The notes under the pieces: model-generated
What the model was told of the DNA's origin: nothing
What the model saw: the letters and a program-made list of their open reading frames with translations, nothing else
Databases searched by the model: none
Shown: positions 47,779 to 60,360 of the stretch, in pieces
Numbering within the stretch: the first letter of the stretch is position 1
Layout of the letters: each line of letters opens with the position of its first letter
Origin: Pyrenopolyporus hunteri
Lineage: Eukaryota > Ascomycota > Sordariomycetes > Xylariales > Hypoxylaceae
Assembly: GCA_902806595.1 (NCBI GenBank)
Contig: CADCXC010000012.1
Coordinates: 310,001-374,000 of the forward strand
DNA length: 64,000 nt
Reading direction: 5' to 3'
Position numbers and translations under genes: made by a program

Positions 47779-48442
47779 ACATACACACAGCAACGTGTAT
47801 GAATGTATGATGTAGAGGACGTTTAGTATTAGGTGGTGACTAGTTCTCACTTATGATGTACAAAGTCTGAGTGCTAAACTCGACATGGATAGTTGATTTA
47901 AACATAAGCTACCTAGGAAGGTAAGAATTTCATGATGCTTTATACCGTTTGATTCTCCCGCGTCAACGACCTTATAATATAACATTTTAGCTAGGATTCG
48001 GCCGGCGATACGGATCCGTGCATTGGATCGAGACTAGAGATGAATATATTCTAACCTCTAATAACCTAAGCATATAAGCATAAGTGGCTCGCCCCTTGCT
48101 TAGCATATATGTAGGTACCTAGGTACCTACCAGATACGGGGAACCTCGGTATGTCTCCGCAAAAAGCCTCGGCGAGATTCTAGGTATGCACTTACTATGC
48201 CTATCGATAAGCGCCTTCTTAGACATGCCTACCTGCTTCATTGTCCAATAGCTTTTACATCCTCTTATACCCGTGTCACATAATCGCATTTGTAATTCAA
48301 GAGAGACTCGATTCGAATTGCTTTTGAATAGCGGGGAGCATTGGAGTTCATATTTGAACTGGTTACCGCATGTTCTTCCCTTCTATTCAACTTACGCATT
48401 AGTATATAATCTGATCTGCGTACCTCGAAGACGCAACACAAC
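47779..48442. promoter_or_regulatory. Intergenic region upstream of the SDR gene
   Basis: 664 bp between the TFC1 stop and the SDR start. Contains GTAGGTACCTAGGTACCTAC at 48111-48130, a perfect palindrome of the dispersed motif. No other site was recognised. Confidence 0.5.
48111..48130. repeat. Perfect 20 bp palindrome GTAGGTACCTAGGTACCTAC
   Basis: Reads identically on both strands; the cleanest single example of the dispersed motif. Confidence 0.9.
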
Positions 48443-49483
48443 ATGGCCGACGAGACGAATCTGCACGACTTCCCCTCGCTCTTCTCCCTCAAGGGGAAAG
48501 TCGCCGTCGTGACCGGCGGCTCGCGAGGTCTAGGCCTGAATGCGGCTTCGGCGTGAGTTCTACCTCCTATTAATTCGTCTCCTTCTGCACATTTACCCCC
48601 TATACATACGACACTATGTGTTCTCCCACCACTACGTACCAGTCCCCCTCGTATCTCGGCAAAGAAACATTAGAGAAATTCTAAGCAGCGTACCTACCTA
48701 AGTACCTAACTGACCCCTTTCCCCTTGCCTCACAGCTTCCTCCAAGCCGGGTGCTCCAAAGTCTTCATAACATCCCGCAAAGCGCGCGCCTGCGAGCAAG
48801 CCGTGGCGCAGCTCAACGCCCTCCCGAACCTACAACCAGGCGCGCGCGCCATCTCCGTGCCGGCCGACAGCAGCACTCTCGCGGGGGTGGAATCGCTGGT
48901 GGCGCAGGTCTCGCAGCACACGGACTTCGTGGACATCCTGATGGCGAACGCGGGGGCGACGTGGGGCGAGGCCTTCGACACGCACCCGGAGCACGCGTTC
49001 CAGAAGGTCATGGACCTGAACGTCAAGGGCGTCTTCCTGTGCATCCAGAAGTTCGCCCCGCTGCTCCAGAAGCGCGCCACCCTCGAGGCCCCCAGCAGCG
49101 TCATCATCACGGCCAGCGTCGCCGGCCTCGGCGTCGGCACCACCGGCCCCCAGGCCACCTTCGGGTACAGCGCGAGCAAGGCGGCGGTGATCACGCTCGG
49201 GCGCAATTTAGCACTCGAGCTCGGTCCGAGGCATATCCTGGTCAATTCCATCTGCCCCGGCTGGTTCCCGACCAAGATGGCCTCGGGCCTGTTGCAGATG
49301 ACGGGCGGGCTGGAGAAGTACGCGGCGCAGAACCCGAACCGCCGGTTGGGGCGGCCGGAGGATATCGCGGGCGTGGTTGTGTACTTGGCGAGCCGGGCGG
49401 GGTCGCATGTCAACGGCGCGACTATACAGATAGACGGTGGTGCGCTTTGGGGTCAATCTCTAGGTCTAGCGGCGAAGCTATGA
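48443..49483 (+). CDS. Short-chain dehydrogenase/reductase
   Basis: NAD(P)-dependent oxidoreductase of the classical SDR family; substrate unknown. Exons are 48443-48552 and 48736-49483 (183 bp intron GTGAGT...CACAG), giving 285 residues. The cofactor motif TGGSRGLG is at about residues 25-32 and the NAGA motif follows strand 4. The catalytic residues are Ser in ITASVAG (about 163), Tyr181 and Lys185 in YSASK. VNSICPGWFPTKM and GATIQIDGGALWG close the fold. The pattern resembles RhlG-like and 3-oxoacyl reductase-like SDRs, but this does not define the substrate. The intron is the longest among ordinary genes here. It converges with the methyltransferase gene, with 260 bp between stops. Confidence 0.9.
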
Positions 49484-49743
49484 TGTGTAAGATCTACGGT
49501 ATGGGGATTTTTGGGGCGGAATTTTTATCAGTAATGTCGGTGTCAGGATATCATATTCTCATTCGGTACCATTGATGTCTTCATCTAGGTACATGTCTGG
49601 TATAATGACAGGTATGCACAGCCTTATTATTTTCCTGCATGCGGCTCCAGGAATGGTATCAGTGTAAAAACAAGCTTCAACGCTGAATGCAATGCGTTCC
49701 CAGATCCTAGCGGCAAGTTCTAGTACGTAGGCTAGGCCGCAGT

Positions 49744-51169
49744 TCATATCTTTGATTCGCCATCCGGCTTACGCGCAACCCAATGGCTAGCCTTATATAC
49801 CGTGTGCAGCATGCTCTGGGTATCCTGCACGTAAGGGGCGTGTATGCCCGTCTCTCGCTTCTCAACGGTAAAGCCCATGCGCTCCACCAACGCGATAACT
49901 TCGTCATCCGTCAGCTCAAAACTTCCGGGATCCGCAATGCCTAAGGAATTATTCTCGTCGTAGTCGCCGTCTCCGTCGTAACCGTGATGTCCGGGAACGT
50001 GGTTCTCCCAGTGCCATAGCAGAGGGCCCACATTAATGAGGACGCCGCCGGGTTTCAAACAATTTCGGACAACCTCGAGGTAGCGGATCAAATTCGGGGC
50101 CGTATCGAGGAAAAACACAGCGGCTACAGCATCATAGGTGTCTTTATGACTCTGATCCCCATACAGGCAGAGGAAATCCGCGGCGCACATCTCCATCGAC
50201 CCAATTCCAGGTGTCGCTGCGAGGGTTGCCTGCGGATGTATATCTGGTATTTTATAAGACTTGAATTGGTTCTCGCGGCTTCGGTGGTTGGAAAAGGAGT
50301 GTATCCACGGATATATCGTATGCTGACCCACTGTTTCGGTGGAGTTGAGGATATACGACGACGCTAGCAGTTGGTGATAGGATATCTCGTTGCCTTCGGT
50401 CACATAACCCATAAGGCAGAGGTCAAATAACAGCCGCCCTAGCCCGGCGCCGGGTACGAGGACTCTCATCGGTTGACGGGTGGGATATTTCGCCTTCTCG
50501 GCGTCGAGCGCACGGTATACGGGTCCGTAGCAGGCGTCACGTTCGACGGCGCCCTCCGCAGACCAATCACGATAAAACTGCCTAATAGTGCTCCGGGCCT
50601 TATCCAGATCGTTGTATTTGGCAATACCGGACCACTCCTCGGGCATGGTGAGCTCCTCTTCCGAGGTAGCTTCAACTACGCCGAAGGATCGTAGGCCGAA
50701 CTTGACGATAATGCGGGCCAGCTCCGCATTGCTCTCAATAGCATCATCTGTACGGTTTAACGTATCCAGATATGAGAACGGAGGCTCAGCAAGCATCTGC
50801 CAGTGCGCCTGAGGGAGGGCGTAGAACGCCTGTCTGCGGAGGTGGGTGCAGTTCAGGTGCGCTGTTTTTGCATACTGACTGCATGGCATCCGTTAGCGTA
50901 CGTGATGAGCCGGAGGCGCGCGTGGGTGAGTGACCTGTGGAAAAGGCATACGATGCCTACTGGAAGCAAAATCGCGCATTCTCCCTCCGGTATTCGAGGC
51001 GCTCAACTAGAAGTATTCGACGACACAGCTACATAGGCAGTACTGACCTGAATGAATCGAGGGCGCAGAATATGACTCTGATTTCCTCTGGATCCTCGAT
51101 GGTACCCTCGACGCCGTTCCACTGGGAATCGTCACCGTATGTTTGGGTTGCTCGACTTGCGAGCTCCAT
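49744..51169 (-). CDS. Carnosine N-methyltransferase-like protein (N2227 family)
   Basis: Exons (minus) are 51048-51169 and 49744-50878 (169 bp intron GTCAGT...TGCAG), giving 418 residues, with start MELASRATQTYGDDSQWNG. The join gives ALDSFSQYAKTAHLNCTHLRR, which restores the conserved N2227 entry motif. An S-adenosylmethionine site is seen as MRVLVPGAGLGRLLFDL, followed by EGNEISYHQLLASSYILN. MEMCAADFL and YDAVAAVFFLDTAPNLIRYL are further N2227 blocks, and LINVGPLLWHWENH is the substrate-side motif. Human CARNMT1 makes anserine from carnosine; carnosine is not expected in fungi, so the physiological substrate here (another His-containing peptide or protein) is open. A DGDGDYDENN loop is inserted near the active-site region. 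Confidence 0.88.
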
Positions 51170-51907
51170 GATGACGGCGGTAACTCGGCTTTAGGAGGGC
51201 CGAAAAGTCAGAGAATAAGAAACAAAATAAAAAAAAGAGAGAGGGAGAAAAGAACCAGCAAACGAATAATATGTAGTCTTAATAATCGTCCGGCCAAAGT
51301 TGGAACTCTGTGATATGGTGGGGCCACGCTCTTAACGATGGGATAATATTTCCGGATGGAGGGGCACAACGATTAGACATCTATTAACCCCAGCGCATCA
51401 TCTCTGTCAGGAGCGAAGGATAACAACTAAATCAATCGCATGATAGGTAAACTGTATTTTCGAGTGAACCGTGATAATACTCCTGCACATACCGTGACCT
51501 GAGAGAAAGATACGGTTGGGTTCGAAAAGTTGAAGGTCGAAACTGGCTGAAGCGGCGGGCGTCTGCGTACCTAGGTAGGTGGATACGTAGGTACACTACC
51601 TATACCTACGTAATTGCTTCGCGTTGACCTGGTTCCCACCTTACATAACCCGGTCGTCTAGGATCTGCCTAGCGTGGGGTACTGCTTCCTCCGTACCACA
51701 GAACCGGTCACCCCAAGCGCCAAGCTAAATCTCACTCAAGCTACCCTATAGTTGCTACACTACCTGCCTCAGCACCTCTTCATAATTGTATTATGGGCAA
51801 CTAGGAACTTAGATGTGTACGAAGACGGGCCAGACATCAGTTTTGATATTTATTCTTGTTCTATTACCGCTGGAGCCGTGGGTTATTAAAACGGGAAACA
51901 TACCAAA
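51170..51907. promoter_or_regulatory. Divergent region CARNMT-like / PAC4
   Basis: 738 bp between divergent starts. Contains TACCTAGGTAGG and related units at 51570-51612. No other element was recognised. Confidence 0.5.
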
Positions 51908-52420
51908 ATGGAAGACGCCATCGACGAACCAATTCAGCTCTCATTCCCATTACCTCGTTCACTGGATACGAGGATCCATCTACGCTTGACCATCAAGTCA
52001 AAAGTCATTCTATTGTTCCTCACGACCGTGGCCGCCGATGACGAAGATGGAGCCGTCCCTATGGGATCATTCGTCTATGCGTTGCCTGATGTATGTAGCC
52101 TAGGTGCCAACCGTCCTAGATTCGTATCTCACTGAAATATCTGGCACTAGAAATACAACCCGACTCAGCCGCTTTCAACTACAATCTTCTCCGTAGAAGC
52201 CACATTAGAATTCACCACACGCCTAGCCAAGATTCTTGCTAGGAAGACACAGATGCCTGTGTACGTTGGAAACTCTATTAGTTTTGCCAACACCGGACTT
52301 GGTGGGACGGTCGAGGAGGAGATGGAGGCTCTGAAAAGAGTCGTCGAAATTTCGCTCGATAAGCTTCAAGGTGTCGTCAAGCCACCCCGTGACCTTCCAA
52401 ACGGAACGAGTAATTCGTGA
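51908..52420 (+). CDS. Proteasome assembly chaperone 4-like protein
   Basis: Small protein that helps build the alpha ring of the 20S proteasome as a heterodimer with PAC3. Exons are 51908-52090 and 52151-52420 (60 bp intron GTATGT...CACTAG), giving 150 residues. Exon 1 encodes MEDAIDEPIQLSFPLPRSLD followed by a strand ending LFLTTVAADD and MGSFVYALPD. Exon 2 begins KYNPTQPLSTTIFS and contains LEFTTRLAKILARKTQMPVY and VGNSISFANTGLGGTVEEEM, typical of PAC4. Exon 2 has no usable ATG of its own, so the gene is easily missed by open-frame scanning. Size and order of strands agree with the family. It diverges from the N2227 methyltransferase gene. Confidence 0.84.
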
Positions 52421-53802
52421 GGGTGCCCATTGACATCATACGACGAACACCTTCGGGGTTAGAACTACCTGCTTGGGCACTCTCATTTACACGGCATTGG
52501 CCCCGTCATCGCTGTGTGTGGGAGGCACATGGGCTACTCATTGATACGACGAGGAGCACATGGATCCCTCAGGCGGCCGTTCACGATTCACAAACGCGCG
52601 AACTTCCGGGAACCATTAACTAAAGTGCATTGAGCATTTACCTGCGCTACATACCTACTGAGTGTCACATTAGTCTCTGGCCTACAGTACCAACCTTCTG
52701 TCATCTACGTATAGAAGAATCACGTATCCGTGGGTGCGAGTATGCGGAGCTCTTTTCTTGGGGAGGCTACCAGAAAGTGACTATATGGCAATTCTCAATA
52801 CAGCATCGGCCCTACTACCCCTTACATGTAACCAGTCGCGATTTGCAGAATGGATACTATATTTGCACTGGAGGGTTCGTCAACGCATCTTTCTTAAGAG
52901 TCCAGCATTATTTTATCTCGAATACCTGACCTAGCTAGATAGTAGACGGGCACTTGCAGCCCTAAAATAGCCGATCAGACAAGTTACAATCCTTCAAGGT
53001 TCTGTTTGATGGATGGATACGAATGGCTTTCTCCATCTAACCGAAACATATTCTACTTGAGGGCTTGTTCGATGGCTGCACCATCGTTCTATCGTGTTCT
53101 CCGAGAAACCTAGACGCCGTCACATCTTCACTGGAGCTCGAACGAAATCGTGGTGCATGGACAGTATATGTAAGGCGACGTCATATACACCCTAGATATC
53201 GTTTGTCGGATAGCTCTCTGGAGACACGGACTCATCAGTTACCACTCACCCTATTGATATCTGCTCAGGGCAGCAGCTGATCTGCGTCGAATCGGTACCT
53301 CGGACGGCTATCTGCATACGTCTGAATCCCTGGTCCCCTCAGCCTGCGTGCAACACAACTCCTTCATGACCATCTCACCTAGGGGTCCAAGCAAGGCGCC
53401 GCCCACAGAGCTGGCGGGTGGAATAATCTCCTGTGCAGATCCCCGAGATACACGACGTCCGCCATCAAAGTGGCTTGAGGAAATGGGATCAGATTCATAG
53501 TGCTCAGCCATCGCAGATATCGAGCTGTCTCGTGGAACATAAACACGGTAGACTTGGCAATAAAAGCAGATCCCCTGGTGCTGGGCGTGCAGAGAGTGCT
53601 TGGTAGTATGGGAGTCCAAGGGGCGTGCTGATAGCCCCTTCGTCGAGATAGAACTACCCAAGTGAACGGCGCTAACTGTTTCGCAGTATCGGACTCGGTA
53701 CCGTACCAAACTCTCATGTTCCTCCTGCTAATCACTTCTCACGCGTCCTATACCGGCTTTACGCCGTCAAAAAAGTGCATGTAGAATAACTGGTCTACCA
53801 TA

Positions 53803-53828
53803 TTTTTTTTTTTTTTTTTCCTTTTTTT
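53803..53828. repeat. Poly-T tract
   Basis: Seventeen T, then CC, then seven T, in otherwise unremarkable intergenic DNA. No element boundary or target duplication is visible beside it. Confidence 0.9.
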
Positions 53829-54171
53829 AATTTACCGCCTCCTACGGGGGTATCACTGCCAATGCAGAAATAAACCCAACTCCACTGACTGTACCCTTGG
53901 TTCTGCATTCACACTGTCTATCTTCAACATTAGTTTGACTCAGTATCACACAGATATTGGTTCTTGTTCCACAGGGGTTTGTTATCCGTAGCATCCCAGC
54001 AGGTGCTATTGACCTCATACGTATGCATATTTCGTATTCTAGTCCGACTTGGCGCCTTGCAGGTTACGACGACATAGTGCCATCCGTACACAAAGGCCCA
54101 GACACGTCCCGGCCTGACCTGGCCTACGTCTGTGTGTTGACTTCACATGCCGCCTACTTAGCTGTATTTGT

Positions 54172-54200
54172 TATTATTATTATTATTATTGTTGTTGTTA
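54172..54200. repeat. (TTA)n/(GTT)n trinucleotide repeat
   Basis: About six TTA units followed by three GTT units. Confidence 0.9.
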
Positions 54201-54689
54201 TTATTTTTAATTTTCCTTAGCCAAGGAAAGAGGAAAGAGAATATTCGAGTTCCCGAGTTTTGAGTCATCTCATTGATTTGACCGGAATTTGGCGTCCGCT
54301 TCCCATGTCTTATATACCCGTCTTATATAAACTGTGTTAGTAAGCGACCGGTCCCGAAATCCCGTTTGCTCGCAGTTACTAATAGGCAACTTCAGACGAG
54401 GCTAAATTTCTTCCTCTTGGTTCTTCCTCCAATCTTATCTAACGACTTGCACAGGGCGGAGTTTCTTAATTAAGATACCTGGGTATACGTATGTATGTAG
54501 AAGAGGGTTAGTTTTTACGCGTACCGACTTAACGTCCGGGATGGTTGAATGTACATGTACTATAAGGGATCACACCTGACCACTCAGATATTATATGTAC
54601 CTACCGACATAGCCCTACCTACGTATTTCTAGTCCGAGTTCCTCAGGAGAGATACCTATCATATTGATAGGTAGCGCCTTCCCTGCATG

Positions 54690-54734
54690 TAGGTACCTAT
54701 ATACTATGTACATAGGTACCAATATAGGTACCTA
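54690..54734. repeat. Inverted repeat built from TAGGTACCTA
   Basis: TAGGTACCTATAT at 54690-54702 is the exact reverse complement of 54722-54734, with a 19 bp spacer that itself contains GTACATAGGTACC. Confidence 0.85.
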
Positions 54735-55685
54735 CCTGCATGTATTAAACGCCCTACTTTTAGGTACCCAGCTGAACCTGTACCGGGGGCCAGGAGGTAT
54801 AATATACTAGGTATTCTCAACATGTAAGTGTTTGAATTTCATAAATAGGTGCTACTACACTAGGTGTGATAATAAAATGCTCCTACATACCGCCCACTAA
54901 CAACCCCCCTGCAGCCTCTTTTAGGTAAGTATAGTCGGTTGGGGCCCCAGTATCGATAGTAGTCTGCTAGGTGGCCGGTTTGGTTGGCAAATTCGTTATG
55001 TTGTACCTATACATATAAAGACATCATATATAGGTCTGTTTCAACGAATCATGGCAGGTACTAGCTACTTATTCAAGGCCTAGCGCCTCTCAAAAGAGCT
55101 AAGAACGTTTCAACGTAAAAACTGCCACACACACCCCACCATTAACTTTTTCTAAGGAGGATTTCAAGCCCTTGGATCATGGTTCAGTAACCGGGAGGTC
55201 ACGGTTTCCCTCCTCGCAAACCAGCAGGAAATATACGTTGGTCGCAACGGGTCCCGTCTGCCCACCTACACTGTTCTTCCATCATCGCGACAACCTAACC
55301 TCAAAATCTTCTCTTTTTATAAAATTATAAAAGTAACATTTCCAAGACAAAAGGAAAAGGAAAAGGGGAAGAAAAAAGAAAGACGGAGCTTACCCGACTG
55401 TCAGATTTACGAGAATAGAAAGGACATCGAAGCTCCCCCTACCACTACTTTCTCTAATTTTCCTATCTCACATTGTTTTCGTATCGCCAACTGGTCCATC
55501 GACCCTAGGACCCCACCATACCCCCCCAAAAGTTGACGGTCCTGATAGTTAACGCTTGAACTTCTCTTCCCTCCTCCCTGTCCTCCTATTATTGCGAGAT
55601 CTAAGGCATCTTTAAGCGCTTCAAATCTAAGCCCGGGGCTTCGAACGCGCACACCTTCCATTTCCTCGTTGCCTTGCCACTCACC

Positions 55686-58675
55686 ATGGCGTGGCAACCC
55701 TCGCCCGAGTCCTTGAGCACGCTGGCTGCTTGTCTCAAGGACTCTCTCAGCGGCTTCGACAAGGCTGCGCAAAAGCAAGCTGAGCTTGTAAGAGAACTCT
55801 CACCCTCGCCTACTACCCCTCCACCCGAGCGTCGGCTACGGCTTCACGTAATGGTGGTTCTGGCACCTAAGCTAACATAAGGTTTCTCCCCTCGCAGATG
55901 CTCACGCAAGCGAAGTCGTCTCCCGATATTAACAACTATCTCGTCTACCTGTTCTCTAGCCAGGAACCCCCGAGTGGTCTACAATGCTCGGCCGAGGACT
56001 ATTTTCTTATACGGTCCTCCGCCGCAATCATGTTGAAGAATAACATCAAGACGGGCACCAAACAAATCTCTGAGAGTGGCCTTGCCCTGATCAAGATGGG
56101 GATCCCTATGTGCTTGCAAGACAAGAACGCTCAGATTCGCAACTATGCGGGTGTCATCGCAACTGAGATGATCCGCCGAGGCGGTATAATGAGCTGGCCT
56201 GAGCTATTACCGGAACTGCTGAAGATGATCGGCAATGAGACGGGTCAGGTCACTAACGAAGCACAGGAGGGAGCTATGGCGGCTATGGCCAAGATCTGCG
56301 AAGACAATACTAAGATGTTGGAGCGCGAGCTAAATGGCGAACGCCCCCTGAATTTCATCCTCCCCAAGTTGATCCAGGCCACCAAGAGTCCGCTACCCAA
56401 GGTCCGCGCGTATGCCTTGACGGCCATCAACGTCTTTACGGCCCGAAAGTCCCAGGCTATGCTTAACTCCATCGACGACTTGCTCCAGCATCTATTTGCC
56501 CTAGCGTCGGATACCAGCAATGATGTGCGAAGGCAGGTGTGTAGGGCATTTGCTCAACTTGTCGAATCTCGCCCGGACAAGATCCAACCTCATCTCCCCG
56601 ATCTTGTCGATTACATCATAACGCAGCAGCAGAGTGACGACGAAGATCTGGCTACCGACGCGGCTGAGTTCTGGCTTACGGTGGGCGAGCACGAACATCT
56701 CTGGCATTCCCTTAACCCGTACATCAGCAAGATCGTCCCTGTCCTCCTCGAGTGTATGGTATACAGCGCCGAGGATATTGCGCTTCTAGGTGGCGCGTCC
56801 GACGACGAGGACGAGGAAGATCGCGAACAAGATATAAAGCCTCAGTTTGCGAAGAAGCCGTCGGCGCGACAGGCTAACAGGGATGGTTCTACAGATCTCG
56901 CCGAGAACGGGAACGCATATGAGAAGCTGGCTAGCATGGACGACGACCTTGAGGAGGGTGAGATTGATGACTTCGAAGACGGAGATGACGCAAGCCCAGA
57001 TGAGCGATGGACCCTGCGAAAGTGCTCTGCAGCCGCATTAGATGTCTTCGCTCGTGATTTCAGGGACCCTGTTTTCGAGTCCATCTTGCCCTACCTCACT
57101 AAGAACCTGAGGCACACTGATTGGCCGTACCGAGAGGCTGCGGTTCTCGCGTTGGGCGCTGTGGCAGAAGGTTGCATCAACGTCGTTACACCTCACCTCC
57201 CTCAGTTGGTGCCTTATCTGATCTCTCTCTTGAATGACCCCGAGCCCGTAGTTCGGCAGATCACTTGTTGGACGCTAGGCCGCTACTCGTCTTGGGCTGC
57301 GGATCTGACGGATCCGACTCAGAAACAACTATACTTCGAGCCCATGATGGAGGGAATCTTAACTAAGATGTTGGATAGCAATAAGAAAGTTCAAGAAGCC
57401 GGCGCTTCGGCCTTCGCTAATCTCGAAGAGAAAGCTGGGAAGAGATTGGAACCCTACAGTCTTCCGATCATTAAACAATACGTTCGATGCTTCAAGAAAT
57501 ACAAGGACCGGAATATGTACATTCTCTACGATTGTGTTCAGACCCTAGCCGAGCACATTGGACCGGTCCTAGCCCGACCCGATCACGTCAACGAACTGAT
57601 GCCAGCTCTCATCGATAGATGGAACAAGGTATCCGACCAGTCCCGAGAGCTTTTCCCCTTACTGGAATGCCTGTCGTACGTCGCTATGGCGCTGAACGAT
57701 GCGTTTACCCCTTACGCGCAGCCGATATTTGTGCGGTGTGTCAACATCATCCACCAAAATCTAGAAGCGTCGCTCGCGTTGGCGAACGACCCATCCCTCG
57801 ATGCTCCGGACAAGGACTTCTTGGTTACAAGTTTGGATCTCCTCAGCGCCATTATTCAGGCTCTAGACCCCGCAAAGTCCTCCAAGCTCGTTCAGGAGTC
57901 TCAACCCGCGTTTTTCGAACTCCTTACCTTCTGCATGGAGGATCCGACAGACGAGGTACGGCAATCAGCATACGCTCTTCTAGGAGACTGCGCGAAGTAT
58001 GTGTTCGAGCAACTGCAGCCATCGTTGCCGAATATTTTCCCTGTGCTCCTCAGACAGCTGGATCTAGATAATATAATCGACGAAGAGATAGATAGCGGCT
58101 TTGGTGTGGTTAACAACGCTTGTTGGTCCGCAGGGGAAATCGCTATCCAACACAAATCCAACATGGCTCCCTACGTGCCGGAGCTTTTCCAACGTTTCAT
58201 CGAAATCATCACTAACCCAGCGATCCCTAAAGGGGTGACCGAAAATGCGGCGATTGCGCTAGGGCGACTTGGACTCGGTAACGGCGAGCTTTTGGCCCCT
58301 CACCTGGCTAACTTCGCCGAAGATTTCCTCAACTCGATGGAGGAAGTTGATCCATCTGACGAGAAGGCGACTGCGTTCAGGGGCTTCACCGCGATCGTCG
58401 AAAAGAATCCCATGGCCATGGAAAAGTCTCTCTTGCATTTCTTCACGGCGATCGCCCGATACAGAGACCTCAAATTGCGCAGCGAAACCAAGAACGGCCT
58501 TCATGAAGATTTCCAAAAGGTGAGTAATTGGAAAGATGTATTTATGCAAAATTAGGGATCTAACGGAGTTTAGGCCATCGGCATCTACCGCCAGATCATT
58601 CCCCAGTTCGATCAATTCTTCGGACAATTACAGCCTCAAGATCAGCAAACTTTAAGAACAACCTATGCCTTTTGA
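55686..58675 (+). CDS. kap104: Transportin / karyopherin beta-2
   Basis: Nuclear import receptor for PY-NLS cargo such as mRNA-binding proteins. Exons are 55686-55787, 55898-58519 and 58574-58675 (introns of 110 and 54 bp), giving 941 residues, near the expected family length. HEAT repeats run through the whole protein. MAWQPSPESLSTLAACLKDS and QAKSSPDINNYLVYLFSS are the Ran-binding N-terminal repeats. The acidic loop of repeat 8 is seen around residues 340-410 (SDDEDEEDREQD and DDDLEEGEIDDFEDGDD). WTLRKCSAAALDVFARDF, HTDWPYREAAVLALGA and NNACWSAGEIAIQ are typical transportin segments. The last exon encodes AIGIYRQIIPQFDQFFGQL and ends TTYAF. Without its splicing the frame would run into VSNWKDVFMQN and stop. 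Confidence 0.94.
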
Positions 58676-60360
58676 GGCGGACGTCGCCGGACACAACGAG
58701 TCATCCGGTTTGAGGGTAAATAAGACGATCAACCAAATCCCCTCATATCTTTGAATCGATATCGCAATTAGGGATGTCAAACCTAGGACCTCGTGTTGAC
58801 TCCTCATGTTGCGGTCTAAGGAAACTATCGTCAGTTAAATGGGTCTACCATGATAGCAATTGGTGGCTGCGGATTTGGGTCTGCGGCGAGTAGTGTGTTG
58901 CTATATGACTGAGCTGTTAGCTCATGACCGACTGCGCTGTTGCAAAATTGAAGGACGGGTAAGCAGGACTACGCAGATGGCGTACCAACGTTTAATGGGT
59001 TTTAATGGACACGGGTTGGCGGTATGGTATGAATCGACGGAGAAGCCATGCATCAAAATAGGGATTGCGGCGATGATTGAATGAATGGCGTGGCACGTCG
59101 ACGACAAAACACTTGGGAACTTATGACACACCACACGCATAACATACCGCCGGGTCGGTAATCAGTCCCCGGATATCTCCTTTCTTCTCTTCCCGCATGG
59201 AGGAGATGAAGGATATCATGTAGCCGGGCTTTTTTTTTTGCTACGTTGAAACATCACCATATCCACCATCACTACGTCACCCTCATCAGCATCATCATAA
59301 TCTCTTCAACCATAGTAGATAGCACGTAGATAGATAGCAATTTTCCCCCATCCATGACCACCCTTATCTCCTCCCCTCCCTACTCCCTATTCCTTCTCTC
59401 CCTCTCCTCGCGCGCTCTGTTCTTTCTATATTCTTTCTGTCTGCTCTCCCTCCACTCCCTGTCCGTAAGACGGAGAGTGGAGGGATATTGTAGGAGAGAA
59501 AAAGGTGAGAGAGACTCTGTGTGTGCGAGTGTGAGGGTGAGAAGGTGAGAGACGAAGAGAGGCGTAGGCGGGCTTTACATTAGGGTAGGGTTAGGTTAGG
59601 CTAGGTTAGGTGCCTACCTAGGTACGTAAAAAAGTAGAACGAGGAAGAGAAAAGAATATTAGGTGCGTTATTGCAAATATTGAATCTATGAATTGCCTGC
59701 CTTAGGTACGGTGTGGGTTTTGTGCGTTGCGACTGAGTGAGTGAGCGATTAAGTAAAGATAGAAGGATTGGGTGGTGGAAGTGGGTGGCTGGCCTATGGA
59801 TAGGTAGGTAGATAATTGTGATTGTAGAAGTTATACACAGCTATATGCCATGTATCTTAGTAGGTAAGTAGGAACTTACTCGTGTAGAAATGGTGAGAAA
59901 TAACTATAATACCTAGGGAAAGAGGGTGTTCTATCGTGGTTGTATACGATACAGGTAGGTAGGTAGATATCTACAGTGGATAGGTAGATCAGAACCTTAC
60001 GTTCCTAATCCAACCAACACCTACCGGAATCTCAATCTCCGAGAAGAACTCTTCAGTATCACAATCTCACTACGACGGAACACACGGAGAAGACGGCTTC
60101 CGCAATCACAACGAGCAAAGATAGGTACCTAATCTGGGAAGCAAGGTATCAAGTCATAGACTGCTTTATTCATCACCTAAGGCGGTAGGTAGGTAGGTAC
60201 CTATAGTACAGCCACACAACCCGCTCCGCAACCACCCCCATAGACGCGGTGGTCCGGGTTTTAAAATACAATGATTACCTAGCTAAATAGGTAGGTTAAG
60301 CCCCCGAAGTAGCAACTCATGCGCACTGCATACACGCAAATACCTAAGGTGCCAGGTAAA
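58676..60360. other. Intergenic stretch between convergent genes
   Basis: About 1.7 kb between the 3' ends of transportin and the CID gene. It contains a CT-rich tract at 59365-59460, a telomere-like run of TTAGGG/TTAGG units at 59580-59612, and TAGGTA clusters near 59798-59812, 59952-59968 and 60187-60204. No gene was recognised. Confidence 0.55.
59580..59626. repeat. Telomere-like TTAGGG/TTAGG run joined to a TACCTAGGTA motif
   Basis: TTAGGGTAGGGTTAGGTTAGG then CTAGGTTAGGTG is a degenerate interstitial version of the TTAGGG telomeric repeat; it leads directly into CCTACCTAGGTACG. Confidence 0.7.

Larger units (their letters stand above)
52421..55685. other. Long intergenic stretch with repeats, no gene recognised
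   Basis: About 3.3 kb. A poly-T tract is at 53803-53819, (TTA)n followed by (GTT)n at 54172-54200, a 13 bp perfect inverted repeat at 54690-54734, and further TAGGTACC motifs between 54590 and 54775. Open frames of up to 133 codons (53308-53709, minus) have no family signature. The last 350 bp are CT-rich and probably form the transportin leader. Confidence 0.55.

Noticed and set aside
53308..53709. 133-codon minus-strand open frame
   Set aside because: It overlaps a second frame of similar length, with no family pattern, splice partners or conserved motif.
53803..54200. Poly-T and trinucleotide runs as the tail of a retroelement
   Set aside because: No reverse transcriptase, terminal repeat or target-site duplication is visible; simple microsatellites explain the sequence.
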